A stretch of 42,123 nt of DNA from Variovorax sp. PBL-H6 (GTDB lineage Bacteria > Pseudomonadota > Gammaproteobacteria > Burkholderiales > Burkholderiaceae_C). Below the pieces are notes generated by a model. That model was not told the DNA's origin and did not search any database. It saw only the letters and a list, made by a program, of their open reading frames with translations. Positions 31,584 to 38,496 of this stretch are shown here, piece after piece (the stretch's first letter is position 1; each line of letters starts with the position of its first letter). Location of the stretch: positions 1 through 42,123 of the forward strand of contig NZ_LR594661.1 of the NCBI RefSeq assembly GCF_901827155.1, given 5' to 3'. Both the position numbers and the translations under genes were made by a program.

Positions 31584-31859
31584 ATGAACATGCACAGCAT
31601 GACCCTTGAACAGCTCCGCGCCACGCACGAGACGGGCGGCCTTGCCGCCGTCACGCTCGAAGCGCACGGGAAAGGCTTCTACCTCGTGGCCGATTCCCGC
31701 TCGGGCGGGCGCGTGGTGCTGGTGCGCTACTCCGACCGCAAGCCGCGCCTGTTCGTTGAGCCGGGCACGGCCTTGAAGCTGCTGCGCGAAATCGGCTTCG
31801 GCACGGCCAAGGTGAACATGGCCGGCTGGCAACCCGACCAACAACAGGCCGACGTGTAG
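31584..31859 (+). CDS. Small unknown protein, ParC-like by appearance
   Basis: This 91-residue protein reads MNMHSMTLEQLRATHETGGL, then AAVTLEAHGKGFYLVADSRS, then LLREIGFGTAKVNMAGWQPD. The layout, a helix, a glycine-rich beta sheet and a closing helix, reminds me of small plasmid proteins sometimes annotated as ParC or partition-associated. I could not verify this. A GAG-containing weak site precedes the ATG. It lies 10 bases after its neighbour. Confidence 0.66.
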   Translation: MNMHSMTLEQLRATHETGGLAAVTLEAHGKGFYLVADSRSGGRVVLVRYSDRKPRLFVEPGTALKLLREIGFGTAKVNMAGWQPDQQQADV

Positions 31860-31876
31860 CGGCCGAGGGGGTACAG

Positions 31877-32092
31877 ATGAAAACGCTTCGCCTCGCCATC
31901 CTGCCGCTGCTGCTGGCCGCCCTGGGCGGCTGCGCGAGCGGCCCCTACTACTACGGCGGCACGAGCTACCGCATGCACAACATCGGCGGCCTGCCGGTGT
32001 CCGGCTCGCTTGGTGTTCACGTCACGCCGGGCGGCCTGATGGTGTCGCCGAACATCGTCGTAAGCCCTACCTTCGTGGACTGGAAGAAATGA
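31877..32092 (+). CDS. Small lipoprotein
   Basis: This 71-residue lipoprotein begins MKTLRLAILPLLLAALGGCA, with lipobox LGGC. The mature part is Gly/Tyr-rich at first (PYYYGGTSY) and then beta-rich (VHVTPGGLMVSPNIVVSPTF). Its location in the envelope is predicted; the role is unknown. It is not the VirB7 homologue, which is at 18023. The stop overlaps the following ATG. Confidence 0.75.
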   Translation: MKTLRLAILPLLLAALGGCASGPYYYGGTSYRMHNIGGLPVSGSLGVHVTPGGLMVSPNIVVSPTFVDWKK

Positions 32093-32160
32093 ACCTCAAA
32101 ACCTCGGAACAGCTCGCGGTCGGCCTAGCCAATTCGTACATGGGAGGCACCGAGCAATGA
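32089..32160 (+). CDS. Tiny coupled ORF of 23 codons
   Basis: MNLKTSEQLAVGLANSYMGG then TEQ and a stop. Both ends use ATGA overlaps with the genes on either side, so translation would run straight through. It may be a real small protein or simply a translational bridge. Its coding quality is ordinary and nothing is recognised. Confidence 0.45.
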   Translation: MNLKTSEQLAVGLANSYMGGTEQ

Positions 32161-32495
32161 AGACCTTCGCACGCTGGCTGCGCCGCAACATGCTGGTGCC
32201 CCTGCTGCTTGTCCTGGGGGCCGGCGCAGCCGCCACGATCTACCAGTCGATGGAAATCGACGCCCTGGGCTATCGCCAGTTGCAGAACGCCTACAAGACC
32301 GGCTCCAGCGCCTTCCAGGCGCGTGTCGCCGAGGCGATGCAGAACGGCACCGTGAGCCGTTGGGAACGCACCGCCCTGCTGCGGCAGTATTGGAGCGAGA
32401 GCCACGCCCTTGCGGTTGAGCTTGAAGTCGGAGAAATCGCCGCCGAGCGGCAGGCGCTGGCCGCACTGGTCGGCGGACAGGAGGGGCATTCATGA
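32157..32495 (+). CDS. Small membrane-anchored protein before repA
   Basis: This 112-residue protein has a basic start and a hydrophobic segment (NMLVPLLLVLGAGAAATIYQ, about 11-30). It is then a helical, Ala/Glu/Gln-rich soluble part to the end (LRQYWSESHALAVELEVGEI). Its topology is probably N-in with a cytoplasmic-to-periplasmic crossing. It overlaps repA by ATGA, so its translation may set repA expression. I do not recognise its family. Confidence 0.7.
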   Translation: MKTFARWLRRNMLVPLLLVLGAGAAATIYQSMEIDALGYRQLQNAYKTGSSAFQARVAEAMQNGTVSRWERTALLRQYWSESHALAVELEVGEIAAERQALAALVGGQEGHS

Positions 32496-33703
32496 GCAGA
32501 AAACCGACAACGACAGGGCGAACACGCGCCGCGCCGCCGTTCAATGAAACGGACTACCGCGATGCGCTCATGCGCGCAGGCATGAGCGAAGAAGACGCGG
32601 CCAGCCTCGCCCGACGCACGGCCGAGGCCCGCAAGGCATCGGCCGACGCTGCCGCGCCGGCCTCGGAACTCCTGGGCCTACCGTCCCCGGCCGACGAAGC
32701 GGCCTTCGAGTCCAGCGCGGCGGCCGGCACGCCGGCCAGCAACGCACCCGCGAAGAAGCTCGCGCGCACAGCGAAGGAGAAGCCGATTCGCGCCGTCTTC
32801 GACTACCGCAACGGCAAGATTCCCGAGCGCGTGCGCGACCTGATCGAAGCCCACCTTGCCATCGAGCGCGAGGACGCCAAGAGCGCCGGCACGCTAGGCT
32901 TCATGACTCGCGCGCTCGCCATCGCTACGCTGCCGCACAGGCGGCAGGACGAATACCGCTTCGTTCGCAAGAACGGCGACTTCGTGCTCACGATGATGAC
33001 GGCCCACCCCGAAGGGCTTCCCTTCGGGACGGTGCCGCGCATGCTGCTGACCTGGGTTTGCACGGAAGCCGTGCAAACCGGCGAGCGCGTCTTGCACCTG
33101 GGCAATTCGCTGGCCGAGTATCTGGACGAGCTGGGCATGCACAGCTCGGGCGGCAAGCGCGGAGACATCACGCGCCTGAAACACGCCATGACGACGCTTT
33201 TCAGCGCCGTCATTTCGTGCCACTACGAGGGGGCCGATTCGTGGGCCTTGTCCAACGTCCTGCTGGCTGATCGCGTCGAGTGGTGGCAACCGCAGAACCC
33301 CGAGCAGGCCGGGCAATGGCAATCGAATCTCCAGCTTTCCGAACCGTTCTTCAAGGAGTGCATCGAGCACCCCTTGCCGGTTGACGTTCGCGCGATGCGC
33401 TCGCTCGGAAAGTCGCCCCTGGCGCTGGACATCTATGTGTGGCTGTCGCACCGCATGAGCTACTTGTCGCGCCGCACGACCATTCCCTGGGTGTCGCTCG
33501 CCGGCCAGTTCGGTGCCGGCTACGCGATGGACGAACAGGGCTTGCGCGACTTCAAGCGCGCCTTCCTGCGCGAGTTGAAGCATGTGATGGTGGTCTATCC
33601 CGAGGCGAAAGTCGCCGATTCGCCGAACGGGCTTGTGCTGTACCCAAGCCCTCCGCATGTGCCGTTCAGCAGCGCGCCTAAGCAGCGCCGGCTTCCGCTA
33701 TGA
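32492..33703 (+). CDS. repA: RepA replication initiator (RepA_C type)
   Basis: This 403-residue initiator belongs to the plasmid-encoded RepA family. The Ala-rich N-terminal 90 residues look disordered. The conserved part begins at about 105, and includes FVLTMMTAHPEGLPFGTVPR followed by LLTWVCTEAVQTGERVLHLG, then DIYVWLSHRMSYLSRRTTIP, which is typical of this family. It should bind the iterons at oriV (40687-40813) and recruit host proteins. The start ATG overlaps the upstream gene, and the stop overlaps the nuclease gene ATG. It lies about 7 kb from the origin, so it acts in trans. The 32-kb separation from transfer genes keeps it in a different module. Confidence 0.9.
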   Translation: MSRKPTTTGRTRAAPPFNETDYRDALMRAGMSEEDAASLARRTAEARKASADAAAPASELLGLPSPADEAAFESSAAAGTPASNAPAKKLARTAKEKPIRAVFDYRNGKIPERVRDLIEAHLAIEREDAKSAGTLGFMTRALAIATLPHRRQDEYRFVRKNGDFVLTMMTAHPEGLPFGTVPRMLLTWVCTEAVQTGERVLHLGNSLAEYLDELGMHSSGGKRGDITRLKHAMTTLFSAVISCHYEGADSWALSNVLLADRVEWWQPQNPEQAGQWQSNLQLSEPFFKECIEHPLPVDVRAMRSLGKSPLALDIYVWLSHRMSYLSRRTTIPWVSLAGQFGAGYAMDEQGLRDFKRAFLRELKHVMVVYPEAKVADSPNGLVLYPSPPHVPFSSAPKQRRLPL

Positions 33704-34179
33704 ACCGCCGCCAGTTCCTGGCCGCGCTGGCCTGCGCCTGCACGCTCGGCTTCGCCTCGGCCGCGCGGGCCGACTTCGCCGGCCCGGTGATCGCCATCCT
33801 TGACGGCGACACCATCGACGTGCTGATTGACCGCCAGCCCGTGCGCGTGCGCCTCGCGCAGATCGACGCGGCCGAGAAGCGGCAAGCCTTCGGCACCCGC
33901 TCCCGTCAGGCGCTTTCCTCGCTGGTCTTCCGCCAGTCCGTCACCGTCGCCGATGCCGGCCGCGACCGCTACGGCCGCGCGCTCGGCACCGTCTATGTCT
34001 CCGGCGTCAACGTCAACGCCGAAATGGTTCGCCAGGGCATGGCCTGGGTGTATCGCCAATACGCGACCGACCGAAGCCTGTTCGCGCTGGAGGACGAAGC
34101 ACGCGCCGGCCGGCGCGGCTTGTGGGCCGACCCGTCGTCGGTTCCGCCGTGGCAGTTTCGGCATCGTCAACACGAATAA
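33700..34179 (+). CDS. Exported staphylococcal-nuclease-like protein
   Basis: This 159-residue thermonuclease (SNase) family protein has an N-terminal signal sequence MNRRQFLAALACACTLGFAS. It is possibly Tat-type because of the RR followed by a Phe. The nuclease core has AILDGDTIDVLI, then RVRLAQIDAAEKRQAFGTRS, then DRYGRALGTVYVSGVNVNAE, and the closing MVRQGMAWVYRQYATD. Similar exported nucleases occur near par or rep genes on other broad-host-range plasmids and may trim DNA. Its start overlaps repA by ATGA. Confidence 0.9.
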   Translation: MNRRQFLAALACACTLGFASAARADFAGPVIAILDGDTIDVLIDRQPVRVRLAQIDAAEKRQAFGTRSRQALSSLVFRQSVTVADAGRDRYGRALGTVYVSGVNVNAEMVRQGMAWVYRQYATDRSLFALEDEARAGRRGLWADPSSVPPWQFRHRQHE

Positions 34180-34188
34180 GGTATCGGT

Positions 34189-34404
34189 ATGTCAGAGCGC
34201 ATCAATCCAGATTTTTACACCGTCAAACATGCTCCGCTCGGTGAGCTTATGAGCATGGAAAAGACGGACATCGTTCAGATGGAGCTAAAGCGCCGAGCGG
34301 CCGAGGCGCTGCAACAGGCTTACGCACTTTATCTGAATGCCTTCGGCGATGCTGCGGCCGGGCAGTTTTCCGACGATGCCGGGCGGCTGGTTCGTCACGA
34401 ATAG
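34189..34404 (+). CDS. Small unknown protein
   Basis: This 71-residue protein, MSERINPDFYTVKHAPLGEL and onward, is helical with EMKRRAAEALQQAYALYLNAF-like stretches (MELKRRAAEALQQAYALYLN). It starts nine bases after the nuclease stop with a weak purine-rich site. No motif is recognised. It ends the repA transcription unit; the next hairpin at 34422 starts the RadC leader. Confidence 0.65.
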   Translation: MSERINPDFYTVKHAPLGELMSMEKTDIVQMELKRRAAEALQQAYALYLNAFGDAAAGQFSDDAGRLVRHE

Positions 34405-34421
34405 AACCAGGACATTACTCA

Positions 34422-34514
34422 CCCCGGCATAGCCGGGGCCGGGCTTTCGTGCTTCGCATCGAGCCTGCGCACTTCGCGCTTGTCTCGACCCCTTCGGGCG
34501 TCAATCCCTTTCGG
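34422..34514 (+). ncRNA. Leader RNA-like element before the RadC/JAB gene
   Basis: The hairpin CCCCGGC-ATA-GCCGGGG leads into GGGCTTTCGTGCTTCGCATC, GAGCCTGCG, CTTGTCTCG and TTCGGGCGTCAATCCCTTTC. It matches the orphan copy at 27603-27701 base for base over most of its length. The distance to the RadC/JAB start (34699) is about 185 bases, all non-coding and GC-rich. It fits a 5' regulatory RNA such as the radC motif as I recall it; not tested against a covariance model. Confidence 0.55.
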
Positions 34515-34698
34515 ACGCGCTTTGCGGTTCGGGTTTGGATTGCTTGCTCTCTTTCAGGTTATCACGCCGTTCTCGGCGTCAAGGGCTGCGCGTTCCGCTT
34601 GCGGCCTGCCGGCCGTTCCACCCCTGACGCCTGCGCTGCGGCGTGCTGCCTTCGGTCGCAAAGGGCAATCCCGCCCTACGTTCAACCGGAGGTTTCAC

Positions 34699-35220
34699 AT
34701 GGTTCAGATGAAGCTGTCTTTCGACAACATCAACAGCGACGAGTCGCTGTATGTCCGAGACGCTGACGGCGTATATCAGGTTGCCACCGCCGCCCAGGTT
34801 CTGGCCGGCGCTCGCAAGGCCGCCGACTCGCTGGCCCTTCCGGGCCAACAATTCAGCAGCCCGCAGGCAGTCAAAGACTTCCTGGTCGCCAAGCTGGCGG
34901 GCATCGAACACGAAGTGTTCGGCGTCATTTTCACCGACAGCCAACATCGGCTGATCGCCTACAAAGAGATGTTCAGCGGCACCATTGATGCCGCGTCCGT
35001 GTATCCACGGGAAATCGTGAAAACCGCCTTGCGGCTGAACGCTTCCGCGCTCATTTTCACTCACAACCACCCAAGTGGCATCGCTTCACCTAGCGAAGCT
35101 GATAAGCGCCTAACGGCCCGGCTCAAAGAGGCGTTGAGCCTTATAGACGCGCGCGTGCTCGACCACATCATTGTGGCCGGCTCCAGCACGCTATCGTTCG
35201 CCGAACACGGCCTTCTATGA
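34699..35220 (+). CDS. radC: RadC-like JAB/MPN domain protein
   Basis: This 173-residue member of the RadC family has a JAMM metal-binding motif. HNHPSG starts at about 122 in [20 protein letters not shown] (His122, His124, Asp135), and a preceding acidic residue lies in [11 protein letters not shown]. The N-terminal 50 residues are plasmid-specific ([20 protein letters not shown]). Plasmid and prophage RadC-like proteins are common in the anti-restriction or establishment region; their reaction is not known. The ATG at 34699 has CGGAGG 7 bases upstream. An RNA-like leader precedes it, and a hairpin follows its stop. Confidence 0.9.
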   Translation: MVQMKLSFDNINSDESLYVRDADGVYQVATAAQVLAGARKAADSLALPGQQFSSPQAVKDFLVAKLAGIEHEVFGVIFTDSQHRLIAYKEMFSGTIDAASVYPREIVKTALRLNASALIFTHNHPSGIASPSEADKRLTARLKEALSLIDARVLDHIIVAGSSTLSFAEHGLL

Positions 35221-35221
35221 A

Positions 35222-35242
35222 GAATGGGGCTTTGCCCCATTC
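35222..35242 (+). terminator. Hairpin after the RadC/JAB gene
   Basis: A 9-bp stem GAATGGGGC/GCCCCATTC with a TTT loop begins right after the stop codon. The T-run is poor (CTTC), so it may be a weak terminator or stabiliser. The rest of 35243-35678 contains elements P14-P18 and no gene. Confidence 0.6.
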
Positions 35243-35265
35243 CTTCAACGTGCGGTAATGCCCAA

Positions 35266-35307
35266 TGGCGACAGGCCCGCGCGATCGAGGCGCTGCGGCT
35301 GTCACCA
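35266..35307 (+). repeat. 42-bp element P14
   Basis: TGGCGACAGGC left end, GGCTGTCACCA right end, interior CGCGCGATCGAGGCGCTG. First of five copies within 400 bases. Confidence 0.82.
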
Positions 35308-35457
35308 AACCCGTGCAATTCCGCCGCCAGTGATCCACGTCGGCCAGCCGTCCGACCACTGGCGGGTTCCTGCCCACATACCCACCGGCCTGCTACGGGA
35401 GTAGTAGGCACCCTTCGCGGCCCGTGGATATGTGGACAGCATTCAAAGGCCGGCCAC

Positions 35458-35499
35458 TGGTGACACCGCGGCCGACCAGGTGCGCGGCCGATGTCACCA
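35458..35499 (+). repeat. 42-bp element P15
   Basis: Arms TGGTGAC and GTCACCA; interior CGCGGCCGACCAGGTGCGCG with a CGCGGCC/GGCCGCG-like symmetry. Confidence 0.82.
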
Positions 35500-35509
35500 T
35501 CGGCCAGTC

Positions 35510-35551
35510 TGGTGACAGGCAGATCCATCGAGCTGGATTCGCCCGTCACCA
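35510..35551 (+). repeat. 42-bp element P16
   Basis: Interior AGATCCATCGAGCTGGAT combines the AGATCC motif of P1, P2, P7 and P20 with the ATCGAGCTGG motif of P17 and P21, as if it were a hybrid of two subfamilies. Confidence 0.85.
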
Positions 35552-35560
35552 TCCCCAAGA

Positions 35561-35602
35561 TGGCGACACGCCATCGAGCTGGCCAGCTCGGCCGCGTCAC
35601 CA
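35561..35602 (+). repeat. 42-bp element P17
   Basis: TGGCGAC left arm; interior ATCGAGCTGGCCAGCTCGGC nearly the same as in P21. Confidence 0.85.
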
Positions 35603-35618
35603 ACGATTCCCCTTCATG

Positions 35619-35660
35619 TGGTGACAGATCCCGCCGGCGCCGGCGGGATGTTCGTCACCA
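35619..35660 (+). repeat. 42-bp element P18
   Basis: Inner palindrome ATCCCGCCGGCGCCGGCGGG is the strongest in the family. Ends 18 bases before the 625-bp repeat copy B. Confidence 0.84.
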
Positions 35661-35678
35661 ACAAGCCCGACCGCCTTC

Positions 35679-36301
35679 GGCGTCGAAGACGCCCTTTCCC
35701 CCACCCTGCCCAGGGCAGGAGGGGGCGGTGTGTAGGCCCGCGCAGCGGGCAACCAGTCCATGCACACCGCGACACGTCGCCGTGCTGCACACAAGCCCGC
35801 AGACTGCCGCCACGTCGGCAGACTGCACACAGCCGGGCCGGCTGGTTCATGCACGCTGCCCCGCCGCTGGCGGTGGAGAAAGGCGGCTTTGCCGCTACGC
35901 AGCCGGCGCGGCCGTCTGGTTGTGCCGCCTGCGTCGGCCGTAGGGCGCTCGCGTTCCGCGCCCGCCCTTGGTGGCATGTCGTCATCGTCCGGTGGCGTTG
36001 CTCCACTGCGCACCTTTCGCCTGCCCTAGACGGTAGTCCAGCCATGCCGTCGCTCCAAGGGCCGGGCAAGCCCTGAAATCCTCACCCGTTCGCACTCGCT
36101 GCGCTCGCTTGCGCTGCGGCTTCCGGTTTCTCCCTTTCCGCGCCGTCCTGTCCGGCCCACCTACGGGCAATCACGGCGAAAGGCACTCAGCGGAGCAAGG
36201 TTCAACACCACAGGAGAAATGCGACATGACTCACCAACAAGTTCAGTTTGAAAAGCCGGCTCAAGCATCTAGCAGAGCAGAGGTTGAACAGCAGAAAACC
36301 G
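35679..36301 (+). repeat. 625-bp direct repeat, copy B (623 bp)
   Basis: The partner of 27894-28518 lies 7.2 kb away in the same orientation. It carries the same hairpin-rich leader, the same AGGAG start region and the same first 25 codons, and then breaks into a different coding sequence at 36302. Recombination between the copies would delete or loop out 7.8 kb including repA. Confidence 0.93.
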
Positions 36302-36543
36302 GGGGAATGAAGCCGATGAAAAACAAGGTAATGGCGTGGGTGGACGTGCTGCCGGGCGTGGAAGCGACGGGGCTTCAGGCCAAGCGTGACGACATCGCCG
36401 AGCTGATGGCCGAGGCGGCCGAGCTGACCCGCAAAGCCGAGGAACTGCGCAGCCGGGCCTATTTCGCCGCGTGCAGCCTCGAAGGCGAAGCCCGCAGCCG
36501 CTGGACGCTGGAGCAGATCGACGCAGCCAAGCGCAACGCCTGA
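36226..36543 (+). CDS. Unknown protein with shared N-terminal tag (second copy)
   Basis: The 105-residue frame begins with the same 25 residues as the gene at 28443 and then reads GGMKPMKNKVMAWVDVLPGV, followed by a helical domain (AELMAEAAELTRKAEELRSR). An internal start at 36316 (MKNKVMAW) has GGGGGA 9 bases upstream and would give a 75-residue protein without the tag. The original gene may have begun there, with the tag acquired when the leader was duplicated. No function recognised. The gene at 36604 follows in the same unit. Confidence 0.72.
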   Translation: MTHQQVQFEKPAQASSRAEVEQQKTGGMKPMKNKVMAWVDVLPGVEATGLQAKRDDIAELMAEAAELTRKAEELRSRAYFAACSLEGEARSRWTLEQIDAAKRNA

Positions 36544-36603
36544 CAACTTCCCGGAGTGCCCCAGGCGGGGCGCTCCCCTTCTCAACTACCAGGAGCAAAG
36601 ACC

Positions 36604-37410
36604 ATGAACGCATACGAACAGAAGCAAGCCGCCCGCAAGGCCCGTTACGAGGAACGCGCCGAGCAGGCCAGCGCCGAGAGCGCGAGCACCTACAACCGCG
36701 CCCGAGACATGGCCCAGGCGATCCCCTTCGGCCAGCCGATCCTTGTCGGCCATCACAGCGAGACGCGCGACCGCAACTATCGTGACCGCATCCATACCAC
36801 CTATGGCAAAGCCTTCGCCCTGCAAGACAAGGCCAAGCACTACGAGCAGAAAGCGGCGAGCGTGGGCACTGGCGGCATTTCGAGTGACGACCCGGACGCC
36901 ATCGAGAAGCTGCGCGCCGAGCTGGCGAACGTCGAGCAGGCCCAGGAGCGCATGAAGGCCGCGAACAAGGCCATTCGCACCCACAAGACCGAGGAAACAC
37001 GCATTGCCGCACTGGTGGCCCAGGGTTTGACCGAGGCCCAGGCGGCCGAGCTGCTGAAACCGGACTTCGCGGGCCGCGTCGGCTTCCCGTCCTACGCCTT
37101 GAGCAACAACAACGCGAACGCCCGCCGCATCGCTGGCCGCATCGCCGAGCTGGAGAAGCGCCGCCAGCGTGTCGATGTAGAGCAGGAGGCCGAGGGCTAC
37201 ACCTACCGCGAGGACACCGAGGAAAACCGCGTCATGTTCGTGTTCCCCGGCAAGCCCGACGAGGCCACGCGCGCCCTGTTGAAGCGCCACGCCTTCAAGT
37301 GGTCGCCGTCCCGTGGTGCCTGGGTTCGCCAACTGAACAACGCCGGCATTTGGGCCGGCCAGGAAGTGAAAAAAGCCCTGAATGCGCTTACCAAAGTTGG
37401 TGACGTGTAA
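36604..37410 (+). CDS. DUF3560 domain protein
   Basis: This 268-residue protein has a DUF3560-like layout. The N-terminal helical part is ERAEQASAESASTYNRARDM, then IPFGQPILVGHHSETRDRNY, then a coiled-coil region, and a C-terminal beta domain, EENRVMFVFPGKPDEATRAL, then LLKRHAFKWSPSRGAWVRQL. DUF3560 proteins are common on plasmids of Proteobacteria; the function is not known. The ATG has AGGAG 11 bases upstream. It is the second gene behind copy B of the leader. The stop is three bases before the next operator. Confidence 0.85.
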   Translation: MNAYEQKQAARKARYEERAEQASAESASTYNRARDMAQAIPFGQPILVGHHSETRDRNYRDRIHTTYGKAFALQDKAKHYEQKAASVGTGGISSDDPDAIEKLRAELANVEQAQERMKAANKAIRTHKTEETRIAALVAQGLTEAQAAELLKPDFAGRVGFPSYALSNNNANARRIAGRIAELEKRRQRVDVEQEAEGYTYREDTEENRVMFVFPGKPDEATRALLKRHAFKWSPSRGAWVRQLNNAGIWAGQEVKKALNALTKVGDV

Positions 37411-37413
37411 TAG

Positions 37414-37432
37414 CCAATCTGGTATATTTTGG
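37414..37432 (+). promoter_or_regulatory. 19-bp operator and promoter for the 37497-38396 genes
   Basis: CCAATCTGGTATATTTTGG, with TATATT as a likely -10 box and TGACGT at 37401-37406 a possible -35 with 16-base spacing. It starts three bases after the stop of the DUF3560 gene. Confidence 0.68.
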
Positions 37433-37452
37433 ACTAGGCGCAGTGTCCAATA

Positions 37453-37476
37453 GGAAGGCCGGGAGCCCGGCCTTCC
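37453..37476 (+). other. Strong hairpin in the 5' leader of the 37497 gene
   Basis: GGAAGGCCGGG pairs with CCCGGCCTTCC across a 2-4-base loop, 20 bases before the start codon and ahead of the AAAGGAGG site. There is no T-run, so it is not a plain terminator. It could stabilise the message or restrict translation. Confidence 0.55.
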
Positions 37477-37496
37477 CATCCTGAAAGGAGGATGAC

Positions 37497-37679
37497 ATGC
37501 GAATCATCGACGACCTGATCGTGAAGACTGCAACCGCAATCCTGCGCGGCGTCATGGCGGTTGGAGCTGGCCTTGTCTATGTCCAGTTTTTCGCCCTGAC
37601 CGTCGCCGTTTCGATGGTCGGCACCACCGCCCTGGCGGTGATTCTCGCCGCTGCCAAGGCGGCCATTTTCGGAGGTTGA
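37497..37679 (+). CDS. Small inner-membrane protein of unknown function
   Basis: This 60-residue protein, MRIIDDLIVKTATAILRGVM and onward, has one or two hydrophobic helices (VMAVGAGLVYVQFFALTVAV, and GTTALAVILAAAKAAIFGG). It has an excellent ribosome binding site, AAAGGAGG, six bases before the ATG. It is the first gene behind the operator at 37414. Small hydrophobic proteins in this position might be part of a toxin or an exclusion system, but no motif supports that. Confidence 0.72.
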   Translation: MRIIDDLIVKTATAILRGVMAVGAGLVYVQFFALTVAVSMVGTTALAVILAAAKAAIFGG

Positions 37680-37682
37680 ACA

Positions 37683-38078
37683 ATGGCAACGAAGAAGGCG
37701 CACACCGCCGAGCTGATGAAGCTGGCCGGAGAGCTGCCCGCACTTATCGAGGGATTGGAAGCGGACATTGCCGCCGTGTCCGCTCGCATGGCCGAGCTGA
37801 AAAAAGCCGGCCTTGTGTACGCAAGCGAGCACTGGCGCAAGGACGCGAACGACGAGCCGAAATACTTCTATCTGCTGTATCCGCAGAAGCACGGAGAGCC
37901 GCGCCGCCGCGACTACATCGGATGCGATGCGGCCAAGATTGCCGAAGCCCGCGCCGGCATCGCTCGGGCCAAGGAGTACGACGAGCTGGCCGCCCGCCTG
38001 TCCAGCCTGTCGGGCCGCGTCCACCACGTCGCCGGCACGCTGCAAGACGCCCGCCGCTACCTCACCAGCAAACGCTAA
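37683..38078 (+). CDS. Unknown protein with coiled-coil halves
   Basis: This 131-residue protein has two helical regions (LPALIEGLEADIAAVSARMA and IAEARAGIARAKEYDELAAR) around a short aromatic-rich centre (KYFYLLYPQKHGEPRRRDYI). No family recognised. It starts three bases after the membrane-protein stop, with GGAGG before the ATG, so it is translated with it. Confidence 0.7.
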   Translation: MATKKAHTAELMKLAGELPALIEGLEADIAAVSARMAELKKAGLVYASEHWRKDANDEPKYFYLLYPQKHGEPRRRDYIGCDAAKIAEARAGIARAKEYDELAARLSSLSGRVHHVAGTLQDARRYLTSKR

Positions 38079-38102
38079 CCCCCGCCACGGAGGCAACGAC
38101 CC

Positions 38103-38396
38103 ATGACCACCACCATGACCCTGCCCGATGGATTCACCGCCAAGGCGCTGGACGCCGCCGCGTCCGCGCTCGATGCCGTCGCGGCCGGCCTGCCCTTCCA
38201 GGTCGATGACCTGATCGCCGGAGCGATGGCGCTCGAATGGATGACGACCAACACCACGCAGGCGGCACAGACCTATGACCTGCTGCACCGTGTCCGCGTC
38301 CTCGTGAACGGCCGAGGCTTCGCCCGGACGACCGAGGGGCGCGCAGAAGCTGGCCGGCTGGTGTCGATGGTGCGCGCCCTGCGGGCCGAGCACTGA
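38103..38396 (+). CDS. Small helical protein of unknown function
   Basis: This 97-residue protein is Ala-rich and probably helical throughout, MTTTMTLPDGFTAKALDAAA, then AMALEWMTTNTTQAAQTYDL. No motif recognised. It starts 24 bases after the previous stop with GGAGG. A terminator follows within 10 bases, so it closes this three-gene unit. Confidence 0.68.
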   Translation: MTTTMTLPDGFTAKALDAAASALDAVAAGLPFQVDDLIAGAMALEWMTTNTTQAAQTYDLLHRVRVLVNGRGFARTTEGRAEAGRLVSMVRALRAEH

Positions 38397-38405
38397 CCCC
38401 CCACC

Positions 38406-38430
38406 GGCCGGGCAACCCCCGGCCATTTTT
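38406..38430 (+). terminator. Terminator before kfrA
   Basis: Stem GGCCGGG/CCCGGCC with a five-base loop and a following ATTTTT run, directly after the 38103-38396 gene. Confidence 0.85.
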
Positions 38431-38443
38431 ACCCCTTGCGCGG

Positions 38444-38466
38444 TAATAATAGTAATAGTATTATTA
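38444..38466 (+). promoter_or_regulatory. Palindromic operator upstream of kfrA
   Basis: TAATAATA and TATTATTA are 8-bp inverted arms separated by 7 bases, in an AT-rich island in an otherwise GC-rich plasmid. It lies 30 bases before kfrA. KfrA proteins repress their own gene in IncP and IncU plasmids, so autoregulation here is the simplest reading. Confidence 0.65.
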
Positions 38467-38496
38467 CGACTACAACGACGAAAGGAGCGCCGAGTC

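Noticed and set aside
32157..32495. Small pre-repA protein as a lysis or toxin protein
   Set aside because: It has one hydrophobic segment but no known toxin motif and no matching antitoxin gene beside it.
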